This document shows positions 18,123-25,564 of a stretch of 31,276 nucleotides of DNA, piece by piece. Below the pieces are notes generated by a model. The model saw only the letters and a list, made by a program, of their open reading frames with translations, ran no database searches and was not told where the DNA came from. Each line of letters begins with the position of its first letter. Positions within the stretch are counted from its first letter, which is position 1. The DNA is from CAYVUM01 sp964619055 (GTDB lineage: Bacteria > Pseudomonadota > Alphaproteobacteria > Rhodospirillales > Defluviicoccaceae). The position numbers were made by a program, and so were the translations under genes. The DNA lies in NCBI GenBank assembly GCA_964619055.1, contig CAZUDB010000044.1, positions 1-31,276 of the forward strand. The letters are read 5' to 3'.

Positions 18123-18209
18123 ATGCACTTATAAGATGCAAAATTAATAATCATGCACTTTAAACTTGCTATCTGAACGGGGCTCTTATACAACCCATTT
18201 GTGGTTAAC
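18123..18209. promoter_or_regulatory. AT-rich divergent control region of fliI and ctrA
   Basis: About 18120-18240 is markedly AT-rich for this window. ATGCACTT occurs twice in direct orientation, exactly 30 bases apart (18123-18130 and 18153-18160), about three helical turns. A GGTTAAC (18203-18209) matches the better-conserved half of a CtrA box but has no partner half-site at the N7 spacing. A loose -35/-10 pair for ctrA (TTGCTA, 15 bases, TATACA) falls at about 18167-18192. Autoregulation of ctrA, as in Caulobacter, is possible but not shown. Confidence 0.4.
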
Positions 18210-18238
18210 GAGCACTGAAAACAAACTGGGGTTGCATC

Positions 18239-18964
18239 ATGCGTGTCCTGTTGATCGAAGACGATGGATCTTTGGCACGAGTTGTCGATCTGATGCTCAA
18301 GACGTCCAGTATGGTCGTCGATGTGACGGACCAGGGCGAAGAGGGCTACGAACTCGCCAAACTTTATGACTACGACATCATCCTTCTGGATCTGGCGCTC
18401 CCGGATATGGACGGGCTGGAGGTGCTGCGGCGCCTGCGCCGGTCGCGGATCACCACACCGGTCCTAATCCTGTCCGGGATGTGCAAGCCCGAGCACAAGG
18501 TGAAAGGCCTTGGCGACGGCGCCGACGATTTCCTGAGCAAGCCTTTCGACAAGGCGGAGCTGGTGGCCCGCATTCACGCCATCGTGCGACGCTCGAAGGG
18601 CCATGCCCAATCCTTGATCCGCACTGGCAAGCTCACCGTTGATCTGGCGGCCCGCTCCGTGGATGTGGCCGGCGCTCCGGTCCATTTGACGGGCAAGGAG
18701 TACGGCATGCTGGAGCTGTTGAGCCTGCGTAAGGGCACCACGCTCACGAAGGAGATGTTCCTCAACCATCTCTATGGCGGCATGGACGAGCCGGAGCTGA
18801 AGATTGTGGATGTGTTTATCTGCAAGCTTCGCAAGAAGCTGATGGCCGCCACCGGGGGCGAGAGCTACATCGAAACCGTCTGGGGTCGGGGATACGTCTT
18901 GCGCGACCCGCAGGGGTCCAACGGCGCTAGTGTGATGCCCGCCGCCGCGGCCCAGGCCGCCTAA
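18239..18964 (+). CDS. ctrA: Cell-cycle response regulator CtrA
   Basis: CtrA is the master alphaproteobacterial response regulator that controls flagellar, motility and division genes and, in some species, replication. The 241 residues have a receiver domain (1-120) with acidic D8/D9, phospho-acceptor D51 (IILLDLALPDMDG) and Lys in SKPFDK, followed by KGHAQSLIRTGKL. The winged-helix DNA-binding domain (about 125-235) contains HLTGKEYGMLELLSLRKGTTLTKEMFLNHLYGGMDEPELKIVDVFICKLRKKL and ETVWGRGYVLRDP, nearly identical to known CtrA proteins. The C-terminus ends AQAA; the terminal Ala-Ala resembles the end that targets Caulobacter CtrA to ClpXP. GGGG lies 8 bases before the ATG. It is divergent from fliI, with chpT about 2 kb downstream on the other strand. 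Confidence 0.97.
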   Translation: MRVLLIEDDGSLARVVDLMLKTSSMVVDVTDQGEEGYELAKLYDYDIILLDLALPDMDGLEVLRRLRRSRITTPVLILSGMCKPEHKVKGLGDGADDFLSKPFDKAELVARIHAIVRRSKGHAQSLIRTGKLTVDLAARSVDVAGAPVHLTGKEYGMLELLSLRKGTTLTKEMFLNHLYGGMDEPELKIVDVFICKLRKKLMAATGGESYIETVWGRGYVLRDPQGSNGASVMPAAAAQAA

Positions 18965-18989
18965 CGCTCGGGGGCACGATTTCCGGCGA

Positions 18990-19025
18990 GCGTGGCGGGG
19001 TCGAGGACGACCCAGTCCGCCACGC
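18990..19025 (+). terminator. Strong hairpin 25 bases after ctrA
   Basis: GCGTGGCGG (18990-18998) pairs perfectly with CCGCCACGC (19017-19025), and an inner GGTC/GACC can extend the structure. No T-run follows, so it may be a Rho-assisted terminator or an mRNA 3'-end stabiliser rather than a classic intrinsic terminator. Confidence 0.45.
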
Positions 19026-19161
19026 CAGCCGGTGGGCGGTCAGACCCGCGACGCGTCGCCAGATCACGCCCGCGCCCACGACGAATTGTGCTATGATTAT
19101 AGGCGAGTACGTCTTTACGGCGCCGTGACGACGAAAGGGCATCGACGGGAGTGACCAGGCG

Positions 19162-19335
19162 ATGGGCGCATCAACCGAGTCGAAACAATCCGAACGCGTG
19201 GACGAGGACCTTTGCCCCGACTGCAAGGGCCGGGGCTTGATCCGGCCGCCGGGAGAATGGGCCAATGAGACCTGCCCGCGCTGTGACGGCCGCGGCATGA
19301 TCGCGAGGACGCCAAAGGCAGCCGACGACGGCTGA
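19162..19335 (+). CDS. Small protein with two CxxCxGxG zinc-type motifs
   Basis: A 57-residue frame from the ATG at 19162 to the TGA at 19335, preceded by GGGAG 9 bases upstream. It carries CPDCKGRG (C18, C21) and CPRCDGRG (C38, C41), two copies of the motif that in DnaJ-type zinc fingers binds one zinc ion through four cysteines. The spacing (16 residues between the CxxC pairs) suits a single zinc site. The rest is charged, with no membrane segment or signal peptide. I do not recognise a named family. Similar tiny CxxCxGxG proteins occur in Alphaproteobacteria without known function. The gene stands alone between ctrA and the minus-strand TerB gene. The motif pair argues strongly that it is real and translated; function is unknown. 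Confidence 0.75.
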   Translation: MGASTESKQSERVDEDLCPDCKGRGLIRPPGEWANETCPRCDGRGMIARTPKAADDG

Positions 19336-19396
19336 GGGTCGCCGCCCGCCGCTGCCGTCCGCCGCTTCGGTAAGTCGCGGAAAAGCCCGCCAGGGT

Positions 19397-20170
19397 TCAG
19401 CCCCGGCGCAAACCGAGCCGATCGGCCAAGGATTCCAGGTAGGCCCGCTCTGCATCCGTGTCGACATCGATGGCCAGCGCCGATGCCGCAAACACTTCGG
19501 CCGCTGTCATTCGGTCGTGTACGTCGTTGACCAACCCATCCAAATCCAGCGGCGCTTCCATCTCGGCGGCAACGAAGGCGCGTTCGGTTTCCCCGGCGCC
19601 GGCGGCAGCCAGTTTTTCGAGGATTTTACCGCGCTCCTCGGCGTCAATGACACCATCGGCTTTGGCCGCGGCCACCATGGCACGGACCATCAGCATGGCT
19701 TTGCCTTCCAGGTCGCTGGGATCGGCCTGCTCTGCCACGCGGACCGCAGCTTCAGGCTCAGGCCGATCGCTGTCGCCCAGCCCTCCAAGAAGCGACGCGG
19801 CAAGCCCCGCCAACAGGCCCATGCCACCGGTTTGCCCTGCGCTGCCACCGGCGAGAGAGGCGGCCAGACCGCCGAGACCACTACCTGACAGGCCCTGTGC
19901 CATCCCGGACGAGCTGCCGCCGCCCATCAGGCCACTCAACATCGCACCCAAGCCGCCGCCCCACCCGCTCCGATCGCCGCCGCGCCGGAGGCCGCCCAGC
20001 ACTGCCCCGCCGCCTCCGCTACCGGCCGTGCGGCCTCCGCCCATCAGGCCGCCCAACACCGCACCCAGGCCACCGCCCTGTCCGGACGACAACCCGCTCA
20101 ACGTTGCCGAAGGCGGACGGCCCCGTACGCCACCGGACAACATGGCATTCAGCAAACTGTTCGCGTCCAT
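19397..20170 (-). CDS. TerB/DUF533 (YebE-like) protein with glycine-rich repeats
   Basis: A 257-residue protein. The C-terminal third (about 130-257) is a TerB-like all-helical domain of the DUF533/YebE type: LEGKAMLMVRAMVAAAKADGVIDAEERGKILEKLAAAG, then DRMTAAEVFAASALAIDVDTDAERAYLESLADRLGL. Conserved acidic residues (DGVID, DVDTDAE) suggest a metal site. The first 120 residues are unusually Gly-rich, with repeated GLGAxLxGLMGGG-type units (about 34-46, 54-63 and 73-86). The start has MDANSLLNAMLSGG, common in DUF533 proteins, and a strong GGGGAGG ribosome site. YebE is stress-induced and inner-membrane-associated in enterobacteria, but the biochemical role is unknown. It is on the same strand as chpT and lies 147 bases downstream of it, so co-transcription is possible. 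Confidence 0.85.
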   Translation of the reverse strand: MDANSLLNAMLSGGVRGRPPSATLSGLSSGQGGGLGAVLGGLMGGGRTAGSGGGGAVLGGLRRGGDRSGWGGGLGAMLSGLMGGGSSSGMAQGLSGSGLGGLAASLAGGSAGQTGGMGLLAGLAASLLGGLGDSDRPEPEAAVRVAEQADPSDLEGKAMLMVRAMVAAAKADGVIDAEERGKILEKLAAAGAGETERAFVAAEMEAPLDLDGLVNDVHDRMTAAEVFAASALAIDVDTDAERAYLESLADRLGLRRG

Positions 20171-20317
20171 TAGTAACCTCCCCGTTTATCGGCTGTGCCG
20201 TTATCGGGCCCACCGCGCCGAGTTGACGCCAGTTTAGGCCAAGTCTCTCAATGCACGGAAATTGAGCCGAACGCAATCGCGTCGAACTGGACGTGCGCCG
20301 GAAATGTCGATCAACTA

Positions 20318-20971
20318 CTATGCGACGAGGCGGCCGGCGCGGCGAACTGCAAGACACAGGCGCGTCGAGCCCATGGTCGTCACGTCGATATCCGTTCCGA
20401 GCGAGCGCGCCAGCCGGCCGGCCACATGGGCATGGATGGTCCGGACATTGGCCTCCCGCAACTCGACGCCGCCGACGAGACCGGCAACAACGGCCGGCGC
20501 CAGCCGAACATCCGTTCCTCTGGCCTCAACACGAAAGGCATCCGGCGTGGCATCCATAGCCGGGAGCACCAACACCGAGCCGCGATGCGAGATCGCGCCC
20601 ACAGCAACCAGGAGCAATAGCAACAGGCAGCGGACCTCGTCGGCCGGCCGCACCCGCTGTTCATCGGCCGACAACTTCCATTCCAGAGCCAGGTTGAGGG
20701 CGGCAAAGTACGAACTTGCCAGGCTCTTCGCTTCCGCAAGACTGGCAGTGCCACCCGTGCCACCGCGTAGCCCGAAGGCCAGGCGATAGAAGGCGAGGCG
20801 GCTCGCCAGTTCCTGCGCACTCGCCGTCAGCAATCCGTAAGCCGGGTCCGCGTCGTCCTTGGTCTCCATCAATTCGATGGATCCGAGCACGGCCCCGAGT
20901 GGCCCGCACAAGTCGTGACAAAGCCGGGAGCATAACAGTTGTCCGATTTGCAGGTCGTCCGTATCCGCCAT
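20318..20971 (-). CDS. chpT: Histidine phosphotransferase ChpT
   Basis: ChpT carries phosphate from the hybrid kinase CckA to CtrA (and CpdR) in the alphaproteobacterial cell-cycle phosphorelay. The 217 residues begin with the dimerisation helix and phospho-acceptor motif LLCSRLCHDLCGPLGAVLGSIEL, with His19 followed by Asp as in known ChpT proteins. The second helix (SAQELASRLAFYRLAFGLRGG) and a degenerate ATPase-like C-terminal domain (about 80-210) complete the fold. The usual ChpT C-terminal segment is recognisable only loosely (VRTIHAHVAGRLARSLGTDIDV). Leu-rich LLLLLLVAVGAI is a buried strand/helix, not a membrane helix. It lies between the TerB gene and tamB, about 2 kb from ctrA; the closeness of the two relay genes supports the call. 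Confidence 0.88.
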   Translation of the reverse strand: MADTDDLQIGQLLCSRLCHDLCGPLGAVLGSIELMETKDDADPAYGLLTASAQELASRLAFYRLAFGLRGGTGGTASLAEAKSLASSYFAALNLALEWKLSADEQRVRPADEVRCLLLLLLVAVGAISHRGSVLVLPAMDATPDAFRVEARGTDVRLAPAVVAGLVGGVELREANVRTIHAHVAGRLARSLGTDIDVTTMGSTRLCLAVRRAGRLVA

Positions 20972-21068
20972 GTTGATCCCAAGGGTTCGTGGCCGCAGGT
21001 GCGGGTGAGGATGGATGCGATGCGGATGAAGCCGTCCGGGTCACAGCACCGCCGGACAGTGAACATAG

Positions 21069-21094
21069 CCCTTTTGGGTTATTTTGCCCAAGGG
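21069..21094. repeat. Imperfect hairpin between tamB and chpT
   Basis: TTGGG (21074-21078) pairs with CCCAA (21087-21091), and flanking CCC/GGG extends the stem across a 2-base bulge. It immediately follows the tamB terminator candidate and lies about 100 bases upstream of chpT; it may reinforce termination. Confidence 0.35.
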
Positions 21095-21110
21095 AAAAAG
21101 GCCGAAGGCC
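21095..21110 (-). terminator. Candidate intrinsic terminator of tamAB
   Basis: On the minus strand GGCC-TTC-GGCC (21110-21100) is followed directly by TTTTT (21099-21095), about 40 bases beyond the tamB stop codon. The stem is only 4 bp but all G-C, and position and T-run fit termination of the tamA-tamB transcript before chpT. Confidence 0.5.
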
Positions 21111-21148
21111 GGAGCCGATAGCTCACGGCTTGGGCCCGGTCCGGCCGG

Positions 21149-24100
21149 TCAGTAGTCCATTTCCCACTTCAAGCCGAGAAATCCGGAGGCTGCGTCCTCT
21201 CCTTGCCCCAGCTCTCCTTCGACCGAAATCTGATCCGTGATGATGACCTCGGCGCGGTAGACGGAGGTGCCAGGCCGGAATCCTTGGCGCGTTTCGATGT
21301 AAATGTTGTCGTCGATGTATGTCCCGACGCGAATGCCACTGCCGTCCGCGGTTTCGCCGGTTTCGACCGCCAAGACGTCGACACCCAGCGTATCCCGGAG
21401 CGCGAACAGCAGGTCCTCACTGACACCGCCACCGCGGGCAAGTGTGTCAAGCGCCAGCGCAAGTTGCAGCGCTTCCGAAGGCCCAAGCTGATCGGCGCGT
21501 TTGCCGAACAGGAGCCGTGGCAGAACCTCGCCTTCCGGCAATCCTTGGTTGGAGGTAATGCTCAGCGATGGATCGGACGCTCGTCCCGTCACCCGGATCA
21601 CGCCGGTGATGTCGTTGGCCGTCGCCTGGGCTGTGATCGCCAGCTCCGGATCGATATCGCCACCGCCGCGCAGCCTGATTTCTCCTTCCGTCAGCTGGAA
21701 TGTCTTGCCGGCGAATAGAAGCTCACCGCGAACCAGTGTGATCAGCCCGGAGATGTCCGGCTGGCTGGCGTTGCCGCTGATGCGCAGGTTGCCGCGCCAC
21801 TCGGAATCGAGCCCACGACCCCGCACGAAGACGCGCGCCGGCAGCTCGATACGAATCGCCAGCACGATCGGTGAGGCCTCTTGCTGGCTTTCCGGCTCTT
21901 GGATCTTGCCGATAACCTGGCCGTCGCGGGCGATCTGAACCACGTCCAAATCGACGATCGAAGGTGGCAGCTTGTTGACGAGGCGGATCTCAATTTCCCG
22001 GTTTCTGATCCAACCCTCAACCTTGCTCCCGCTGCGATTCTGTACGAACGAAAGGTCAGCGTCGGCGGTTACAGTCGCGTCGTCTCGGCGGATCAGCGTC
22101 GCGCCGTTGCTGGTCACGCGCGCTCGAATGCCGAGGTCCTCCCCGGCTAAGTCGATATTGGCCTCGGCTTTAAGCTGTCCCGTCTCGCCGTCGGTGCCAG
22201 TCAGCGTGATCAGAAGCGAGCGATCTGCGGCGATGCCCACGTCCATGTCCAAGTCGGCGATAACCGTACCGTAGGTCAGGTGCTCGAGCCTGGCATTCGT
22301 GGCCGTGATATCACCGCGGATCTGAGGGTCGTTGAGCGTACCGGAGACGTCCAAGTCGATGCGGCCGCGACCGGTCATTCGGATGTCCGTCACCGGCAGG
22401 GTTTCGACCAGCGGCCCCCACTCCCCGGCCCACTGTACGGCACCGGTAATCTGACCGTTTCCGGCATCGCGCGGCTGAAACGTCACTGCATTGATGGCCA
22501 TCGGAAGAGTGGCCTTTGCGACCAAGTCGCCGCCGCCCAAATCGAATGCGGTCAGGTTGGCGCCGAGCCGGCCGCGATCCAGGCTGGCCGTGAGCTCTGC
22601 CGACAGCGGCGGGATCGTCGAGAGGCCAAGCTCGTCGCCGGTTGCTTCGTAGCTCAGGTCACGAATGCCAATGGTCAAGGTTCCGCCCAACAATCCGCCC
22701 TGGGGTGCCAGCCGGATGTCGGTATTAAGGGCACCGCCGATCCGAACACCAGAAGCCGCTGCGGCTGCCAGGGAAAGCGGCAGACTTTCGGCGCGAAGCG
22801 ACACCGTTGGTCCGGCGGCCGCCAGCTCGGCATCGAGGGACAGGGAGCCGGACCCGATGGTGAGATCAAGGCCATCGATCTGCGTCTTCGCCCCAAGGCT
22901 CACGCGCGCCGGCGCCGCCAGCGCAACGGGGTGGTCGGCCACGCGTCCGTCCAAAGTCTCCAGCGTCACGACTGGCTCAGCCTGGCGCTGAGCAAATCGG
23001 CCACGGGCGGTGAGGTCAAGCGGTGTTCCCTCGGCACCGCGCACATCCACCTCAAACCCCAAATCCGCCAGCGTGCCTTCGAGATCGGCGCGGATCGATC
23101 GCAACGCCAGCCCGCCGGCCGCAAAGCCTGTTCCCGACACGTTGGCAGTGAGCCTGGCATCGCCGAGAGCATCGGCCGCTCGTACATCTGCCGAGAGCGC
23201 GCTTAGGCGGACCGTCGCCTCGCCCTCAGGCGGCGCCAGCGCCAGGCCATCGACGGTCAAGGTCACAGCACCGTCTTGCCGCCCGTCTGACGGGCTTGCC
23301 GCCAGGGTCGCATCGGCCTGACCGGTGATCCGCTGGCCGGCCACAACCAAACCTGCTCTGGGCGGGCGAAACCGAGCCTCCAGGCGGCCTTCGGACAGGC
23401 CCGATGACAGCGTGGTCGTGATCCCGCCGTTGACGGACAAGCCCATGGCCGAGGCACTCAAATCAGATACGCTGAGGCGATCCCCATCCGCCAAAGCGAA
23501 GGAAAAACCCGCCGCCGCAGGGCCGTTCGGTGTATTTGCGCGCAAATCGATCGTACCACCGGGAGAACTGACGACCTGATCCGCAGCGACGCGGAGGCTC
23601 AGTTCCCGGAGTGGCATTCCGTCCACCGTAAGGTCCGGTGACATCAGCGCGATCCGGACATTCGGATCGGCGAGAGCGCCTTCCGCTTCGGCCGATAGCA
23701 CGAGGCTGCCGGTGCCCGACTGGCCGGCGGCGGCAGCCACCGGCGCCACGTCCGGCAATTCGATCCGAAGGCCACCATCGATGGTCTCGAAATCCTGGGT
23801 GACCAGGAAACGCCCATCACCGCGAAGACCGTCCGACGAGAGGGTCAGCGTCGCGCTTGACGTGCCCACTGCCTCACCCGGCCTGATGTCAGCCGCGAGC
23901 GTCGCGGCTCCGGCCAAGAGGGCGTCGGCAATGGGGTCGCCCAGCGATGTCGCCTCATCGAGTGCGATCTGCAGGCGGGCGTTCAGATCCTCGCCACTGA
24001 AGCTACCGGCGGTCGAGGCGTTGATCGCCGCAGATCCCGTCAGCGGCATGCCGGCCAGACCAGCGAACTGAGAGAGGTCAGATGCCGTGAGATCGAAATC

Positions 24101-25561
24101 GAGGTCCAACTGTTCCGCATCCAAATCCACATCGCCTGCGGCCGCAGCGGCGAGCGTGCCAATGGTCGCGTTCAGCGAATCAACACGGATCCGGCTGCCA
24201 TCGCCGGCCGCATTGGCCACAAGCGTTATGGTGGCGCCGCCCGAGATGACAGAGGCGAGCCCACGCTCGGCCAAGGCAAGGTCTGATGCGTCCAGGGTGG
24301 CGCGAACATTGAAGCTTTCATCAGCGACGGGACGGACGTCGGCCTTGAGCAACACCGGCCCGGCGGCTGCCTGGCCCGGAACGGCAAGGGTATCGGCCCG
24401 AACCGTCAGATCAACGGACGGAGCCGACAGGCTGCCATCGGCCTGCAGATCTGCGCTCACTCCGTCCACGATCACCGGCGCGATCAGCGGTGACAACCGG
24501 CTGGTGTCCTGGCCGGCCAGTCGCGCCGAAACGGTTATCTGGTCCGTGTCCAGCGTCAGCTCACCCCTGGCATCCAGGCGCAATGCCGGGGTCTCCAGCG
24601 CCAATCGGTCCACCTGCACATCGCTCTCGCCGTCGGTGATCACGGCCAGATCTATCCGCACGGCATCACCGACAAGGGGACGCATGTCCACCGGCAGTAA
24701 CCCGGCGACGGCCCCACCACCGTGCAGATCGACGCGAATCCGCTCCTCGAGCATGATCCCCAAATCGATCTCCAGATTGAGTTGATCGCCGGCAAGGGCG
24801 GTCAACCGTCCGGTCCAATCAGCCAGCGGCCCCGCTCCGCTCAGCCCAAGCTCAATCGGCGGCGCACCCTCAATCCCGAGCATACTGACAATCATGCCAC
24901 CGGCCGGCTCCGCGGCCGCAACGTCGAGGTCCAGGGTCTCGTGCGCTGGATCAAGGACGGCAGAAACACTGACCGCGCCACCGCTGCCATCGAGCCGGGT
25001 CAGGTTCAGCCGGGTGTCGATTGTGGCGCCCGCCGGGGCCGCGATCTGGCCCTGAAGGTTCAAGCGCGCTCGCGCACCCAACAACGCTTCGCCGAGGACG
25101 AAATTGTGGATCTCAATGTCATCGACCCGAATGCCGATGGGCAACTCAGGGATCAGCGGACCCGGCTCCTCGTCGACTTCCGGTTCGGAAGACGCGGCCG
25201 GGCTTTTCAGCACCTCAATATCGCGGGCGGCGAGACGGTTCACGTGGAGTTCACCGAGCAGCAACGCCGACGGAGACCACGACAAGCCAAAGGAGCCGAC
25301 CTGCAGCCATCTGCCCTCGTCGTCCGCGAGGCGGAGGCCTTCGATCATGAGTTCCGACGGCAGTCCGGGTCCAAGCTCATCGATCTCTAGCGAAAGCCCA
25401 CCGAACTCGGCGGCGGCCGTTTCGATCAAGGCGACCAACTGCGGGCGGCCCGCATCGCTGAACAGGTAGATCAGCGCGCCGATGATCACGATCAGCGCGC
25501 CAGTCACGACCGTCACCAGCACGCTGGCTAGAATTGACACGCTACGAAGAAATCGCCGCAT
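21149..25561 (-). CDS. tamB: Translocation and assembly module protein TamB
   Basis: TamB is a very long inner-membrane-anchored, AsmA-like periplasmic protein that works with TamA in outer-membrane protein assembly and in phospholipid transport between membranes. The 1470-residue product has an N-terminal membrane anchor (about 10-35, ILASVLVTVVTGALIVIIGALIYLF) and then hundreds of residues of repetitive beta-strand sequence, consistent with a long hydrophobic groove. The C-terminal DUF490/TamB domain (about 1150-1470) has LRISGNASQPDISGLITLVRGELLFAGKTFQLTEGEIRL, IDPELAITAQATANDITGVIRVTGRASDPSLSITSNQGLPEGEVLPRLLFGK and ends GFLGLKWEMDY. E. coli TamB is about 1260 residues, so this is a longer alphaproteobacterial form. 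It begins 3 bases after tamA, so the two are co-transcribed. Confidence 0.95.
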   Translation of the reverse strand: MRRFLRSVSILASVLVTVVTGALIVIIGALIYLFSDAGRPQLVALIETAAAEFGGLSLEIDELGPGLPSELMIEGLRLADDEGRWLQVGSFGLSWSPSALLLGELHVNRLAARDIEVLKSPAASSEPEVDEEPGPLIPELPIGIRVDDIEIHNFVLGEALLGARARLNLQGQIAAPAGATIDTRLNLTRLDGSGGAVSVSAVLDPAHETLDLDVAAAEPAGGMIVSMLGIEGAPPIELGLSGAGPLADWTGRLTALAGDQLNLEIDLGIMLEERIRVDLHGGGAVAGLLPVDMRPLVGDAVRIDLAVITDGESDVQVDRLALETPALRLDARGELTLDTDQITVSARLAGQDTSRLSPLIAPVIVDGVSADLQADGSLSAPSVDLTVRADTLAVPGQAAAGPVLLKADVRPVADESFNVRATLDASDLALAERGLASVISGGATITLVANAAGDGSRIRVDSLNATIGTLAAAAAGDVDLDAEQLDLDFDLTASDLSQFAGLAGMPLTGSAAINASTAGSFSGEDLNARLQIALDEATSLGDPIADALLAGAATLAADIRPGEAVGTSSATLTLSSDGLRGDGRFLVTQDFETIDGGLRIELPDVAPVAAAAGQSGTGSLVLSAEAEGALADPNVRIALMSPDLTVDGMPLRELSLRVAADQVVSSPGGTIDLRANTPNGPAAAGFSFALADGDRLSVSDLSASAMGLSVNGGITTTLSSGLSEGRLEARFRPPRAGLVVAGQRITGQADATLAASPSDGRQDGAVTLTVDGLALAPPEGEATVRLSALSADVRAADALGDARLTANVSGTGFAAGGLALRSIRADLEGTLADLGFEVDVRGAEGTPLDLTARGRFAQRQAEPVVTLETLDGRVADHPVALAAPARVSLGAKTQIDGLDLTIGSGSLSLDAELAAAGPTVSLRAESLPLSLAAAAASGVRIGGALNTDIRLAPQGGLLGGTLTIGIRDLSYEATGDELGLSTIPPLSAELTASLDRGRLGANLTAFDLGGGDLVAKATLPMAINAVTFQPRDAGNGQITGAVQWAGEWGPLVETLPVTDIRMTGRGRIDLDVSGTLNDPQIRGDITATNARLEHLTYGTVIADLDMDVGIAADRSLLITLTGTDGETGQLKAEANIDLAGEDLGIRARVTSNGATLIRRDDATVTADADLSFVQNRSGSKVEGWIRNREIEIRLVNKLPPSIVDLDVVQIARDGQVIGKIQEPESQQEASPIVLAIRIELPARVFVRGRGLDSEWRGNLRISGNASQPDISGLITLVRGELLFAGKTFQLTEGEIRLRGGGDIDPELAITAQATANDITGVIRVTGRASDPSLSITSNQGLPEGEVLPRLLFGKRADQLGPSEALQLALALDTLARGGGVSEDLLFALRDTLGVDVLAVETGETADGSGIRVGTYIDDNIYIETRQGFRPGTSVYRAEVIITDQISVEGELGQGEDAASGFLGLKWEMDY

Positions 25562-25564
25562 CGC

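Noticed and set aside
22280..23206. 308-codon plus-strand frame inside tamB
   Set aside because: Shadow of tamB; no ribosome site and no recognisable family.
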